Assembly: GCA_963751355.1 (NCBI GenBank) | Contig: CAVVVS010000050.1 | Location: 1-64,000, forward strand | DNA from: CAVVVS01 sp963751355 | GTDB lineage: Bacteria > Bacteroidota > Ignavibacteria > Ignavibacteriales > Ignavibacteriaceae | DNA: 64,000 bases | Direction: 5' to 3' | Shown here: positions 46,390-56,109 of the stretch, piece by piece | How the letters are laid out: each line of letters opens with the position of its first letter | How positions within the stretch are numbered: the first letter of the stretch is position 1 | Position numbers and translations under genes: made by a program | Notes under the pieces: generated by a model | Databases searched by the model: none | What the model was told of the DNA's origin: nothing | The model's input: the letters and a program-made list of their open reading frames with translations, nothing else

Positions 46390-47757
46390 ATGAACAAAAA
46401 AATAGTAATACTCGGAGCTGGAATTTCCGGTTTGGCTACTGCACATCTACTAAATAAAAATGGATATGATATTACGGTTCTTGAAAAAAATGATGTGGTG
46501 GGCGGATCGATGCATAGCATTTCAAAAAACGGATACTTAATAGATTTAGGTCCAAACAGCGGGTTGGAAACCACTCCGTTAATCGGGCAGTTAGTCGAAG
46601 ATCTTAATCTGCAGGATGAGTTGATTTACGCAAGCAAGAAGGGAAACAAAAGATACATACTCAGAAATAACCAGCTTCACCCGCTGCCTATGAATCCGCC
46701 CGCATTTCTAAAGACAAAATTATTCTCCGGACGAGCAAAGCTGCGATTATTGGCAGAGCCGTTCATCAGCCGCTCAAAGGATGGGTATTACCAGAGTATA
46801 TCAGATTTTGTTAGAAGAAGATTGGGAAAAGAATTTTTAGATTACGCAATCAATCCTTTTGTGGCAGGAGTGTATGCAGGCAATCCCGATCAGCTTAGTG
46901 TTAAATCGGCTTTCCCTAAGTTGTATGCACTTGAAGAAAAATACGGCGGACTCATAGTCGGTACGGTAAAAAGTATAAAAGAAAGAAAGCAGCGTGCGGA
47001 AAAATCGAAGCAGAGTGCAAAAATGTTTTCATTTAAAAACGGTATGCAGGTTTTGCCAAGAACTATTGCTGCTGAGTTGGGAGACAAAGTTATAACACCT
47101 GCAGAAGTCACTTCAATTGAAAAAATTGAAACCGGATATAAAGTAAAATTCACAAATCAAGGAAGCACCAATGAAATTGATTGCGATGTACTTTTATCGA
47201 CAATACCGGCTTATACAGCAGCATCTTTATTTAAAAATATCGACAAACAATTAGCCGTACATCTTTCGAATATTTATTATCCGCCCGTTTATGTGCTTTA
47301 TCTAGGCTACGAAAAATCTGCAATCAAGCAGCCTCTCGACGGATTCGGATATTTGATTCCTTCTAAAGAAGGACAATCATATTTAGGTGCAATCTGGAGT
47401 TCGGTAATTTTTGAAAACAGAGCTGAAGATGGCAAAGCATCGTTCACAATATTTATCGGCGGCGCAAGGAATCCCGAAGTTGCAAGCGCAGATAGAGACT
47501 TACTATTCAAAAAGGTGCTGAGTGAATTCCACGAAACAATGGGGATTACATCCGAGCCGGTTTTTAGTACATACAAATTTTGGCAAAAAGCAATCCCCCA
47601 ATACAATACCGGCTACATTGAACATGAAAATTATTTCGATGAATTCGAAAAGAAAAACCCGGGAATAGTGCTTGGCGGTAATTACCGGGGCGGTATTTCT
47701 GTTGGTGATTGTATTAAGAATTCCGAATTATTGTTTAACAAAATAAAGTCTCTGTGA
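46390..47757 (+). CDS. hemG: Protoporphyrinogen oxidase, FAD-dependent (HemY/HemG-like)
   Basis: 455 residues. It oxidises protoporphyrinogen IX to protoporphyrin IX. The FAD-binding LGAGISGLATAHLL is at 8-21, VLEKNDVVGGSMHSI follows, and the family block RLGKEFLDYAINPFVAGVYAGNPDQLSVKSAFPKL is present in the middle. The C-terminus has GGNYRGGISVGDCI. It is the HemY-type (flavoprotein, oxygen-using) enzyme; naming conventions differ between hemG and hemY. It lies between two hairpin repeats in the hem operon. Confidence 0.94.
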   Translation: MNKKIVILGAGISGLATAHLLNKNGYDITVLEKNDVVGGSMHSISKNGYLIDLGPNSGLETTPLIGQLVEDLNLQDELIYASKKGNKRYILRNNQLHPLPMNPPAFLKTKLFSGRAKLRLLAEPFISRSKDGYYQSISDFVRRRLGKEFLDYAINPFVAGVYAGNPDQLSVKSAFPKLYALEEKYGGLIVGTVKSIKERKQRAEKSKQSAKMFSFKNGMQVLPRTIAAELGDKVITPAEVTSIEKIETGYKVKFTNQGSTNEIDCDVLLSTIPAYTAASLFKNIDKQLAVHLSNIYYPPVYVLYLGYEKSAIKQPLDGFGYLIPSKEGQSYLGAIWSSVIFENRAEDGKASFTIFIGGARNPEVASADRDLLFKKVLSEFHETMGITSEPVFSTYKFWQKAIPQYNTGYIEHENYFDEFEKKNPGIVLGGNYRGGISVGDCIKNSELLFNKIKSL

Positions 47758-47770
47758 CTCAATAAAGAAA

Positions 47771-47803
47771 TAACCACGGTGACACAAAGACACATAGGAA
47801 AGG
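47771..47803. repeat. Repeat remnant between hemG and hemB
   Basis: AACCACGGTGACACAAAGAC and the following ACATAGGAAAGG are of the same CCACGGTGACACAAAGA type as the other inserted repeats of the operon. It is a single arm without a clear partner, although TCTCTGTGACT at 47749-47759 may be part of one. Confidence 0.5.
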
Positions 47804-47811
47804 CAAAAATA

Positions 47812-48795
47812 ATGGCAGACTATCCAACCAAAAGATTACGAAGATTACGCTACAACCCGCTTGTTCGCGATATGATCCGCGAAACGGAACTTTCTAAAAA
47901 TGATTTGATCTACCCGCTGTTTGTAGTGCCGGGTGAAAAAGTAAAAAATCCCGTTAAATCAATGCCGGGAGTATTTCAATTTTCTATTGATAATCTTGTA
48001 GAAGAATGCAAAGAAGTTGAATCACTTGGAATTCATGCAGTGATCTTATTCGGAATACCTGAGCACAAAGATGAAAAAGGCTCCGAAGCTTACGCTGCTG
48101 ACGGAATAATTCAAAGGGCAATTAGGGCAATTAAAGCAGAAGTGAAAAACCTGCTGGTTATTACAGATGTGTGCATGTGCGAATATACTTCACACGGACA
48201 CTGCGGACTTCTTCAGGGTGAAGAAATATTAAACGATGAAACAGTTTCCCTGCTTGCAAAAGAAGCCGTCTCACATGCAGAAGCCGGCGCTGATGTAATT
48301 GCTCCTTCCGATATGATGGACGGGAGAATTATAGCAATTAGAAAAGCATTGGACTATAAAGGATTCACTAAAATTCCCATAATGAGCTACGCTGCTAAAT
48401 ATTCGTCAGGTTATTACGGACCATTCCGCGATGCTGCAGATTCCGCTCCGGCTTTTGGCGACAGGCGTTCACATCAAATGGACATTGCTAACGGAAATGA
48501 GGCAATTCGTGAAGTTGAAACAGATATTGAAGAAGGCGCTGATATAGTTATGGTTAAACCTGCAGGTCCATATCTTGATATTATCTGGAGAATAAAGCAA
48601 AAATTCGGGATGCCGACAGCAGCGTACCAGGTTAGCGGAGAGTATGCAATGATAAAAGCAGCCGGACAAAACGGATGGATTGATGAAGAAAGAGTAATGC
48701 TTGAATCTTTAATTGCAATCAAGCGTGCCGGAGCAGATATGTTTTTAACTTACTTTGCAAAAGATGTCGCCAAATGGATTGATAAAAATAAATAG
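47812..48795 (+). CDS. hemB: Delta-aminolevulinic acid dehydratase (porphobilinogen synthase)
   Basis: 327 residues from ATG 47812. It condenses two aminolevulinates to porphobilinogen. The zinc Cys block DVCMCEYTSHGHCG is present, the first active-site Lys lies in SYAAKYSSGYYGPFR and the Schiff-base Lys in MVKPAGPYLDI. A longer frame opens at GTG 47779 but its first 11 residues come from the inserted repeat, so ATG 47812 is preferred. Last gene of the operon. Confidence 0.96.
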   Translation: MADYPTKRLRRLRYNPLVRDMIRETELSKNDLIYPLFVVPGEKVKNPVKSMPGVFQFSIDNLVEECKEVESLGIHAVILFGIPEHKDEKGSEAYAADGIIQRAIRAIKAEVKNLLVITDVCMCEYTSHGHCGLLQGEEILNDETVSLLAKEAVSHAEAGADVIAPSDMMDGRIIAIRKALDYKGFTKIPIMSYAAKYSSGYYGPFRDAADSAPAFGDRRSHQMDIANGNEAIREVETDIEEGADIVMVKPAGPYLDIIWRIKQKFGMPTAAYQVSGEYAMIKAAGQNGWIDEERVMLESLIAIKRAGADMFLTYFAKDVAKWIDKNK

Positions 48796-49327
48796 CGGCT
48801 TGACTAAATTTTTCATCCTTATTTACCAAATAGTTAACACAGTACACACAGAAAAAATAGAGTGTAAAAATAATCTCCGGTTACTCTGAGTTCTCTGCAG
48901 TTAAAGTATCCCGAACATTATATAAAAATAAATATGCCAAAGTAAAATGCTGTGAAATAAATTTAAAATCTGGAAAATCCGGAGCCGACAAAGCAGTTCA
49001 TTCTTAGCATATGTAGCCATTATAAAAATTAATACAAGTATGCAGCGTCCATCCCATCATGATATTCTCATCGAAATAAATTCTATGGCATTTATACAAA
49101 AATTTCAATCTGAAAAGATTAATAGTATCCAATAATGTTTTAAAATGTTACAAATCTAGGAAGTCTTCCTGGATCAACTACGTAATTTTACTGTTTTTTT
49201 TATTATATATTTATTAATTTAAACTTAATTAATGCATTGTTCTATATAATGTTATAGATTTATTTCTTTTATAATACAAAAGCAGTTAATTAGTTTTCTC
49301 TTCCATCAACCAAAAGCCGGGGAAGTT
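48796..49327. other. 532-bp gap after hemB
   Basis: At about 48836-48900 another repeat of the CACAGAG type occurs (ACACAGTACACACAGAAAA ... CTCTGAGTTCTCTGCAG). The rest is A/T-rich and probably holds the promoter of the next gene (TATAATGTTATAG near 49244). No clear terminator for hemB was seen. Confidence 0.6.
48836..48905. repeat. Hairpin repeat remnant after hemB
   Basis: Self-complementary CACAG / CTCTG-rich sequence like the 45702 and 46276 repeats but more diverged. Confidence 0.5.
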
Positions 49328-52159
49328 ATGAAGTACAATTTTTTTAAACTCACTTTTTTCATTTCTATAATTATGGCTAATCTTTCATATTCTCAAAACA
49401 GCAATCAGGGAGATCAAAGCAAAATAAAAAATGCTATTCTTAACTCTAACAATATCACAACCATTATTTACAATTACGGCTCAATCGGTAAACCGAATAC
49501 ATTACCAAACATTGCCGATTTTGTTTGGGATAGTCTTGGTTATATGTTTGAATTCGGACCGATAGCTGCAGCAGAAGTAAAAGACAGCAGCGGCAATATA
49601 CTTCACATAACCGATGATTCATTTATCCTGCCTACTCAGGGTACCTACAGTCCTGACGGCACAAAGAAATGGGGCTGGCATCCCGACAGCGGTTACAGTA
49701 ATCTCAACCAGAATTATATAGCGACAAAGAATAATCCTTCATCGTGGCCTGCTTCATGGACGAAGTTCCCGGAGTTTGAAGGTGATACAGCATTGAATGC
49801 TTTAGATGAAGCTTATTATGTAATGGATGATTACTCTAATAAAAAATTCGATTATTATCCTTTCCCGAATGATTCAACAAAACGCGGACTTGGATTAAGA
49901 GCCGAAGTAAAAATATTCCAATTCAGCGGTGAATTGAAAAATGCTTTAATTGTTAAATACAGATTAACGAATGAAAGCCCTAAAGATTTAGATAGTGTTT
50001 ATTTCGGATTTCAAGGGGATCCGCATATTGGCGGTTATCAAGATTATTCCGATGATAGAATTCATATTTATTTTAATAACGATATTAATGATCCGAAGTA
50101 TAACGAAAATAACACAATTTATTTATGGGATAATGATTTTAAAGGAATGGGAGGTATTGTTCCAGGCTATTTAAATTTTAAATTTTTACAAACTCCCGAT
50201 AATGCAGGTTTAACATCATTTCATGTAAAACCTTATTCAAATACTACAAATGTTCCTAAAGATTCTAAATTAATGTGGCAGTGGTTTAGTGGGATTATTG
50301 ATACAACATCAATTCTCTACTCTCAACCAGGTGATAATATTCTAAACTTCGGGACAGGCCCCTTTAGCTTAAAATCGGGAGAGTTGAAATATTTAGTATT
50401 AGCAATTTTTCTCGCTCATAATTACCAGGACATGCTTAAAAGTTCACTGGATATTTACTGGGATCATAACTGGCCTTACATTTCTTCAACTCCGGGTAAC
50501 AGCAAAGGAAATAAAAATTATCAAATCAGTTTAACCTCACCAAACTCCGGAGAAGTTAGCGGAAGTGCGAATGTTAACTGGAATTATTCCGGCAGCGACG
50601 CCAATGCAAAAACAATTATAGAATACTCATCAGACATGGGTAGAAATTGGGCTGTTTTAAAATCAGGCATCGATGCTTCTGCCTCATCCTATAGCTGGGA
50701 TACTAAAAACTTTAAAGATGGAGTGAATTACCTTTTAAGAATTATTGCTTATAACACATCAGATAAACGACAAAATTATTACACTGTAGGCAGCGGAAGA
50801 TTTACAGTCAATAATCCGGGCGATGCACAGCCGGAGGTTCAAATGATATCAAACTTAAAGGACACCACAATTACTTCAAAAGACTTAAATCTTAGCTGGC
50901 TTGCCGAAGATGCAGACAATTCATCTTTAAATATAAAACTTGCATACTCTTTAAGTAAGGATGGAATGTTTACAACATTTGCCGACAGTAATTTTAATAC
51001 CGGCACTAATTCATTTAACTGGGATTTGAAAAATTTCCCCAACGGCAACGGATATTATATAAAACTTACCGCATCAGACGGCACATTGGATTCGTCGGTT
51101 GTTGTAGGTCCTTTCAATATAAATTACTTTGTCAGCAGTTATCAGACAACTAATTTTATTCACACACATGGGAATGCTACTCCCGATTTTTATATCCAGG
51201 TTGTCGATTCTTCAAAATTAACAAAAGACACTTACAAGATTACATTTAATTCAGATAATCAATCAGCGAAAACATTTAGTATAATCGATTATTCAAATGG
51301 TAATAAAATTTTAACGGATTATCCGCTGCAGTCCGGATTATCAACACCTTCATTTGACGGAATAAAGCTTTTAATTCAAGATCATGAAACCGGGATAAAT
51401 TATAGTAAAACCGGATTCAACAGAAAATCTCTGGACTCAACATTTTCTGTAAGTTTTCCGCCTTTCCTTGGAAATCCCAAGATCGCTTTGCCTGATAATT
51501 GGGATATAATTTTCAATAGCATGGATACAACTTCAGGAGGAAATTATGTAAATCCCGGGGACACTCTTTTAGCTTCTTCTGGTAACTATCTCATCGCTCC
51601 ATTTCACATTCAAAACACGTCACTAAACGAAAATGGCACTGCTGTTGCATATATTTCCCCTAAACCTCAAAACTTTACAATATGGAGACCCGCGAACTAT
51701 CTAGTTTTACTTCCAGATAATAATGAAGGCACAACTACATCTTATCAAATAAATTTTGACTTCAGTAAGAATGAGCCGCATGCTGGTGATACTCTTCATA
51801 TTGTTACCTATAAAACCTTAACTTCGAATGATGCATTCAGGTTTGCGGTTGGTTCTAATGATATCATTACCGGCATTGATAAATCAAGCGTTCCTGGTAA
51901 ATATGAACTTTCACAGAATTACCCAAATCCATTTAACCCTACAACAACAATTGAATATCAAGTTGCAAAAGCAGGGCATGTTACATTGAGGGTATTTAAT
52001 ATATTAGGACAAAAAGTCGCTACCTTGGTTGATAGTTATAAAAATGCAGGAAAGCATATAACAAACTTCGATGCTTCGCAACTTGCAAGCGGCATTTATA
52101 TTTATTCTCTTAAAGTGAACGACTTCACTTCGGTGAAGAAGATGGTTTTGCTCAAGTAA
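49328..52159 (+). CDS. Large secreted protein with T9SS sorting domain
   Basis: 943 residues. The signal peptide (about 1-22) ends LSYSQ. Residues 30-390 are an uncharacterised beta-rich region with a repeated theme of FWDNDFKGMG, YLNFKFLQTPDN and FGTGPFSLKSGE. Two Ig/FN3-like domains follow at about 400-495 (SLTSPNSGEVSGSANVNWNYSG) and 500-595 (NLKDTTITSKDLNLSWLAED). A segment at 600-770 is of unknown type. The last 80 residues are a T9SS sorting domain (YELSQNYPNPFNPTTTIEYQ ... KKMVLLK). Probably exported to the cell surface. A GGGGAAGTT ribosome binding site precedes the ATG. Confidence 0.85.
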   Translation: MKYNFFKLTFFISIIMANLSYSQNSNQGDQSKIKNAILNSNNITTIIYNYGSIGKPNTLPNIADFVWDSLGYMFEFGPIAAAEVKDSSGNILHITDDSFILPTQGTYSPDGTKKWGWHPDSGYSNLNQNYIATKNNPSSWPASWTKFPEFEGDTALNALDEAYYVMDDYSNKKFDYYPFPNDSTKRGLGLRAEVKIFQFSGELKNALIVKYRLTNESPKDLDSVYFGFQGDPHIGGYQDYSDDRIHIYFNNDINDPKYNENNTIYLWDNDFKGMGGIVPGYLNFKFLQTPDNAGLTSFHVKPYSNTTNVPKDSKLMWQWFSGIIDTTSILYSQPGDNILNFGTGPFSLKSGELKYLVLAIFLAHNYQDMLKSSLDIYWDHNWPYISSTPGNSKGNKNYQISLTSPNSGEVSGSANVNWNYSGSDANAKTIIEYSSDMGRNWAVLKSGIDASASSYSWDTKNFKDGVNYLLRIIAYNTSDKRQNYYTVGSGRFTVNNPGDAQPEVQMISNLKDTTITSKDLNLSWLAEDADNSSLNIKLAYSLSKDGMFTTFADSNFNTGTNSFNWDLKNFPNGNGYYIKLTASDGTLDSSVVVGPFNINYFVSSYQTTNFIHTHGNATPDFYIQVVDSSKLTKDTYKITFNSDNQSAKTFSIIDYSNGNKILTDYPLQSGLSTPSFDGIKLLIQDHETGINYSKTGFNRKSLDSTFSVSFPPFLGNPKIALPDNWDIIFNSMDTTSGGNYVNPGDTLLASSGNYLIAPFHIQNTSLNENGTAVAYISPKPQNFTIWRPANYLVLLPDNNEGTTTSYQINFDFSKNEPHAGDTLHIVTYKTLTSNDAFRFAVGSNDIITGIDKSSVPGKYELSQNYPNPFNPTTTIEYQVAKAGHVTLRVFNILGQKVATLVDSYKNAGKHITNFDASQLASGIYIYSLKVNDFTSVKKMVLLK

Positions 52160-52172
52160 TGGTATTAAAAAT

Positions 52173-52205
52173 AAAGGGAGTCGTGCAATAAACATTACTC
52201 CCTTT
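52173..52205 (+). terminator. Hairpin after the 943-residue secreted protein gene
   Basis: AAAGGGAGT / ACTCCCTTT stem with a 15-base loop, 13 bases after the stop codon. Confidence 0.65.
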
Positions 52206-52267
52206 AAAAATTAAATTCGATTACAACTTGTAAAAAATCTCTCACCACAAATATTACAACTATCAGT

Positions 52268-53740
52268 TTATTTAAGCAGCAGCATCTTTTTCACCATTTT
52301 ATAGCTTTGATTACCGTTAAGTGAATTGGCAATAATTGAGTAGTAATAAACTCCGGAAGATAAATCGGAAGCATTAAATGGTATTGAATGGTATCCGGCT
52401 GACTCGTTACCGCTCACTAACCTTTTTACTTCACTGCCGAGTGTATTATAAACTATAATACTTACATTACTTTCAACAGGCAAAGAATAACTTATCATTG
52501 TACCCGGGTTAAAAGGATTTGGATAATTTTGCGATAAAGTGAATGACTCAGGTAAATCAATTTTAACACTTATTATATTTGAATATTTGTAATTTCCTGA
52601 AACATCTATTTGTTTTAATCTATAGCTGAAACTTGTTCCGCGTTTAGGTGCATCTTCAAATGAATAATGCCTTGTAATGGTGCTTGTGCCGTTACCTTCA
52701 ACAAAACCGACTTTTTCCCATTTTGAATTCGTATTATAGTTTTCTTGAGAAGAAAGCTGAGCAGAATTATTTTTCCTTTCTATTTCAAATCCATAGTTAT
52801 TCTTTTCCGTACTTGTTGACCACCTTAACATAACTTTATTTGCATCAACATTTGCACTAAATGATGAAAGCTCAACCGGCACTTGGTTTGACCAATCGGT
52901 ACTTATTCCTAGTGGATAATTTAAACCGGTAACAATTTCTGCCGGAGAAGTTCCGTCAAAATTGGCTTCTGTAACGGAATTATTTATTATATCGCTCCAG
53001 AATATTTTATTTTTTGAATTATCTAACGCTATACCTCTCGCACTGCCTGAAGTAAGACTGTCTATAGTTTGTACATTTCCGCCATTTAGATCCGCGGATA
53101 AAATTTTATTTGTTCCGAAATCGACCCAAAATAATTTATCATTTTTCAAATCCAAAGATATTCCGCCAACTTGATTTAATCCGGTTACAATAACTTCAAT
53201 ATTACTGCCGTCCAAATTGCATCTGCTTATTTTTTTATTACTAATACCATTTTCGCTATAATAAATTTTATTATTTACGAGGTCCAGGGATACATCTCTG
53301 GGAGAAGACAAACCGGTCAAAATATCTTTGACATTACTTCCGTTAAAATCCGAAGAACGAAGTTTATCACTTCCGTTTTCAACCCAGTAGATTTTATTAT
53401 TAGTTCCGTCAACAGCAATACCTCTGGGTCCGTCAACTCCGTTGGAAGATTTATTCAAAATAACAGAAGCATTTTTCCCATCCAGATTTGCTTTAAATAT
53501 TTCGTCCGTAATTACATTCGTATAAAATATTAAACTGCTGTCTAAGTCTACTGCGATCCCGTATAATCCTTGCGTACTGTTAACTAATGTCGATAAGTTT
53601 GAGCCATTATAATCAGCAGATTGAATCAGCCCGTTCTGGTTTCCCGCAAAGTATATTTGCTGAGCATTCCCCAAATAATTTACAAGAAATATTAAAACAA
53701 TTATTAGGTGAATTAAATAACCGCTCTTCTTAATTTTCAT
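52268..53740 (-). CDS. Secreted YWTD/LDL-receptor-repeat beta-propeller with T9SS sorting domain
   Basis: 490 residues. The signal peptide (about 1-26) ends GNAQ. Residues 27-285 hold six repeats of the YWTD/SMP-like propeller type, e.g. GPRGIAVDGTNNKIYWVENG, SPRDVSLDLVNNKIYYSENG, GGISLDLKNDKLFWVDFG and ARGIALDNSKNKIFWSDI. An FN3-like segment (PVELSSFSANVDANKVMLRW) lies at about 290-385. Residues 405-490 are a T9SS sorting domain (LSQNYPNPFNPGTMISYS ... KKMLLLK). A surface propeller that binds a protein or sugar is likely. It is 27 bases downstream of the tail-collar gene. Confidence 0.88.
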   Translation of the reverse strand: MKIKKSGYLIHLIIVLIFLVNYLGNAQQIYFAGNQNGLIQSADYNGSNLSTLVNSTQGLYGIAVDLDSSLIFYTNVITDEIFKANLDGKNASVILNKSSNGVDGPRGIAVDGTNNKIYWVENGSDKLRSSDFNGSNVKDILTGLSSPRDVSLDLVNNKIYYSENGISNKKISRCNLDGSNIEVIVTGLNQVGGISLDLKNDKLFWVDFGTNKILSADLNGGNVQTIDSLTSGSARGIALDNSKNKIFWSDIINNSVTEANFDGTSPAEIVTGLNYPLGISTDWSNQVPVELSSFSANVDANKVMLRWSTSTEKNNYGFEIERKNNSAQLSSQENYNTNSKWEKVGFVEGNGTSTITRHYSFEDAPKRGTSFSYRLKQIDVSGNYKYSNIISVKIDLPESFTLSQNYPNPFNPGTMISYSLPVESNVSIIVYNTLGSEVKRLVSGNESAGYHSIPFNASDLSSGVYYYSIIANSLNGNQSYKMVKKMLLLK

Positions 53741-53767
53741 ATTTCACTCTTTAATAAATTCTTATAA

Positions 53768-54442
53768 TTAATTTCTCTGTGGAAAAAGTCCATTTAAAAC
53801 TATAACATAGTTTAATGCAAGATACGGCTGCATAACTGAAACCGGCTGGTTACTTCCTGTATTTCCTATAACAGCCGGATTAGCAGTCCCGTTACTTGTA
53901 TCGGAAAATTGTTTTATACCTTCGCTGTTTTCAGCTAAATAATTTCCTGAAGGAGTGTCGCTGCTTCCAATTCCGGTATTTACATTTAATGAATGAGAAT
54001 GTGAAGGTAGTTGATTAGCAGTTAAGTTTAATTCTTCTACCCCGCCCCTTTGTCCTAAAATATAATTTGATAAACCTGGTCCCATTCCAGCATGAATCGG
54101 AACTCTTCCCCTTAAATCAGGCAGTGCGAAAGTAGTTCTTCCATCTCCTCCGTAAGTAGTACCCAACAAAGAGAATAACGCCATATTTTGTGAAATAGCC
54201 ATTAGTTGACCATTGCATAATGCGGTATTTATAGGTGCAAAATTAAATGCTACTATGCCAATTCCACCTATATAATCATCGCCGGTTAATTGTACACTTT
54301 TAGGACCTGCTTTTGCTGTATTGAATGCGAACAGGTTACTGATGAATGTTAAAAATGCTGCCCCTGCAAATAATCCTCCGAGTTTGCTTAAAAAACTCCT
54401 GCGAGAGCTAGAATCATTGCTTATTGTTTTACTATTGCTCAT
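53768..54442 (-). CDS. Tat-exported phage tail-collar domain protein
   Basis: 224 residues. The N-terminus has SRRSFLSKLGGLFAGAAFL, a twin-arginine (Tat) signal, cut near AKAG. The mature part has two tail-collar (microcystin-dependent protein-like) units: YIGGIGIVAFNFAP..CNGQLMAISQNMALFSLLGTTYGGDGRTTFALPDLRGRVPIHAG and the C-terminal GSNQPVSVMQPYLALNYVI. In phage this fold binds the host surface; bacterial versions are common in Bacteroidota and of unclear role. It is probably co-transcribed with the YWTD protein after it. Confidence 0.9.
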   Translation of the reverse strand: MSNSKTISNDSSSRRSFLSKLGGLFAGAAFLTFISNLFAFNTAKAGPKSVQLTGDDYIGGIGIVAFNFAPINTALCNGQLMAISQNMALFSLLGTTYGGDGRTTFALPDLRGRVPIHAGMGPGLSNYILGQRGGVEELNLTANQLPSHSHSLNVNTGIGSSDTPSGNYLAENSEGIKQFSDTSNGTANPAVIGNTGSNQPVSVMQPYLALNYVIVLNGLFPQRN

Positions 54443-54876
54443 GTATTGCTCCCATAAATATTAATTGAATGAAAAATTATACTATCAACCAAATTGAAAT
54501 TATTAATTACACACAGTCCTATTAACACTTTTTGAAATAGGAAAGTCGCTCTATCAAATAAAGTATAAATATGACATTATTTACTTAGCGAAAACCGTTG
54601 TGTGAATAAAAAAGCTAATCAAAAAATGCAATTGTCACCATAAGCGTAGTCGAACGGTGAAATTATCCTTCGACTTCGCTCGGACTGACAAAATTGATGA
54701 TATACAATAAGAATATTGTAATTTTAATCCTTTAGTTTTTTAATTCGCACTAGCGTTTTTTATTAGTATTTTAGGAAAAAGAATTTATTTGTGTGAATCC
54801 TCAAGTATCTTAGGTTCTAAATTATAACTTTTATTTAAATTAAAAAATAAAAAAATCTTTTAATTATAAACACACT
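54443..54876. other. 434-bp gap with an interspersed repeat
   Basis: A/T-rich. It contains the inverted GTCGAA repeat at 54633-54690 and must hold divergent promoters. Nothing else seen. Confidence 0.6.
54633..54690. repeat. 58-bp interspersed hairpin repeat (GTCGAA type)
   Basis: TGTCACCATAAGCGTAGTCG at the left and CTTCGACTTCGCTCGGACTG plus ACA at the right are imperfect reverse complements. Repeats containing GAGCGAAGTCGAAGG are widespread in Bacteroidota intergenic DNA. Confidence 0.75.
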
Positions 54877-55929
54877 ATGATGGATACAAACAGTTTATTA
54901 GAAAATATAAAAATAATTCTAAATGAGAATTCTCAATTCAGGGACATAAAAAATGCAATTGAAGAATTTTATTCTTTTTATTCCAGCATTACAGGGATTT
55001 CGGGCCGCATGAATGAAATTAAAGAAATCTCAAACTACACATCTGCAAATGGAATTATTTTAAGTTCACAAAATGCTGCCGGACAAATTTTTGATTACGT
55101 AAGAACAACAAAATTTCTTCGCGCTCTCAAATTAGCAATTGATCATTCACTTGATAACTCAAATAATAATCCTATTAAAATTTTGTATGCTGGACCAGGA
55201 CCTTATGGTTCTCTACTTTTACCTTTGTTATGTTTATATGAAGCTTCGAAAATTAAGATTGATTTAATTGAAGTAGTTCAAAAGTCTATGGATGCAATCA
55301 AAAAATTAATAAAAGAATTAAATTATGATAATTATTTTGATGAATTCATTTGCTCCGATCCTGTGCAATATGATAACCCCCATAATAAGAAGTATGATAT
55401 TTTAATTTGTGAATATATTCAAAAAGCATTAACAGCAGAACCGGAAGTAGCTGTTACTTTGGCTTTATCAAAATATCTTGATGAGGATGGGGTTTTAATA
55501 CCTGAAAAGATAACTGTAAATGCAGCACTAACTGATTTAAGTATAGAATTATCAACCTCAACATCATCTATTCAAAAAATTATTTTTAATTTGCGACGTA
55601 ATATTCAAATCAAGAATAGAATTATTTTAGGAAACGTATTCAACTTGGATAAATATTCAATCAATAATTATGATTCTAACCCGGAACCAAATTCTAAATT
55701 AATTGGTCAAAAATTTACGATACCTGAGAAATTAAACAATATGATAAACCTTATATATTTAACTGAAATAAAATTATTCGATGGCATTTACTTAAAAGAA
55801 GATGATGAAACCGGGTTAACTAAAATACATTTTGATCGAGATTTTGAAATTGTAAATCCAAGTCAAAAACTGAGATTTGATTATCAGTTGGGGGCACATC
55901 CAAGAATTATCCCTTCAGTTTTAGAATAA
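54877..55929 (+). CDS. Putative SAM-dependent methyltransferase-like protein
   Basis: 350 residues. Residues 95-110 (PIKILYAGPGPYGSLLLPLL) form a Rossmann-type nucleotide loop of methyltransferases, followed by the acidic motif IDLIEVVQKS at about 128, and DILICEYIQKALTAEPEVAVTLAL plus DGVLIPEKI, which recall arginine methyltransferase-like enzymes. The N-terminal 90 residues are helical. Substrate unknown. It is divergent from the tail-collar gene; the shared location may be chance. Confidence 0.7.
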   Translation: MMDTNSLLENIKIILNENSQFRDIKNAIEEFYSFYSSITGISGRMNEIKEISNYTSANGIILSSQNAAGQIFDYVRTTKFLRALKLAIDHSLDNSNNNPIKILYAGPGPYGSLLLPLLCLYEASKIKIDLIEVVQKSMDAIKKLIKELNYDNYFDEFICSDPVQYDNPHNKKYDILICEYIQKALTAEPEVAVTLALSKYLDEDGVLIPEKITVNAALTDLSIELSTSTSSIQKIIFNLRRNIQIKNRIILGNVFNLDKYSINNYDSNPEPNSKLIGQKFTIPEKLNNMINLIYLTEIKLFDGIYLKEDDETGLTKIHFDRDFEIVNPSQKLRFDYQLGAHPRIIPSVLE

Positions 55930-56109
55930 TTTGTTTAATTCGCTATCTATCCAATTATCTCATTATTTAGTTGCGTTTGATGTGCTGAATCTCTTCAAAA
56001 AAGAGCAGGCAAGTTCATCATGAAAAAAGCGTAATACGAGTAATTTATCATGTTCAGAGGTTAATGATTTCTTTCTTTAAAAATAAGTACTTGATACTTT
56101 TTATAAAGA

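Noticed and set aside
47779..47811. GTG start of hemB at 47779
   Set aside because: The extra residues are encoded by the inserted repeat; ATG 47812 gives the family N-terminus MADYPTKRLRRLR.
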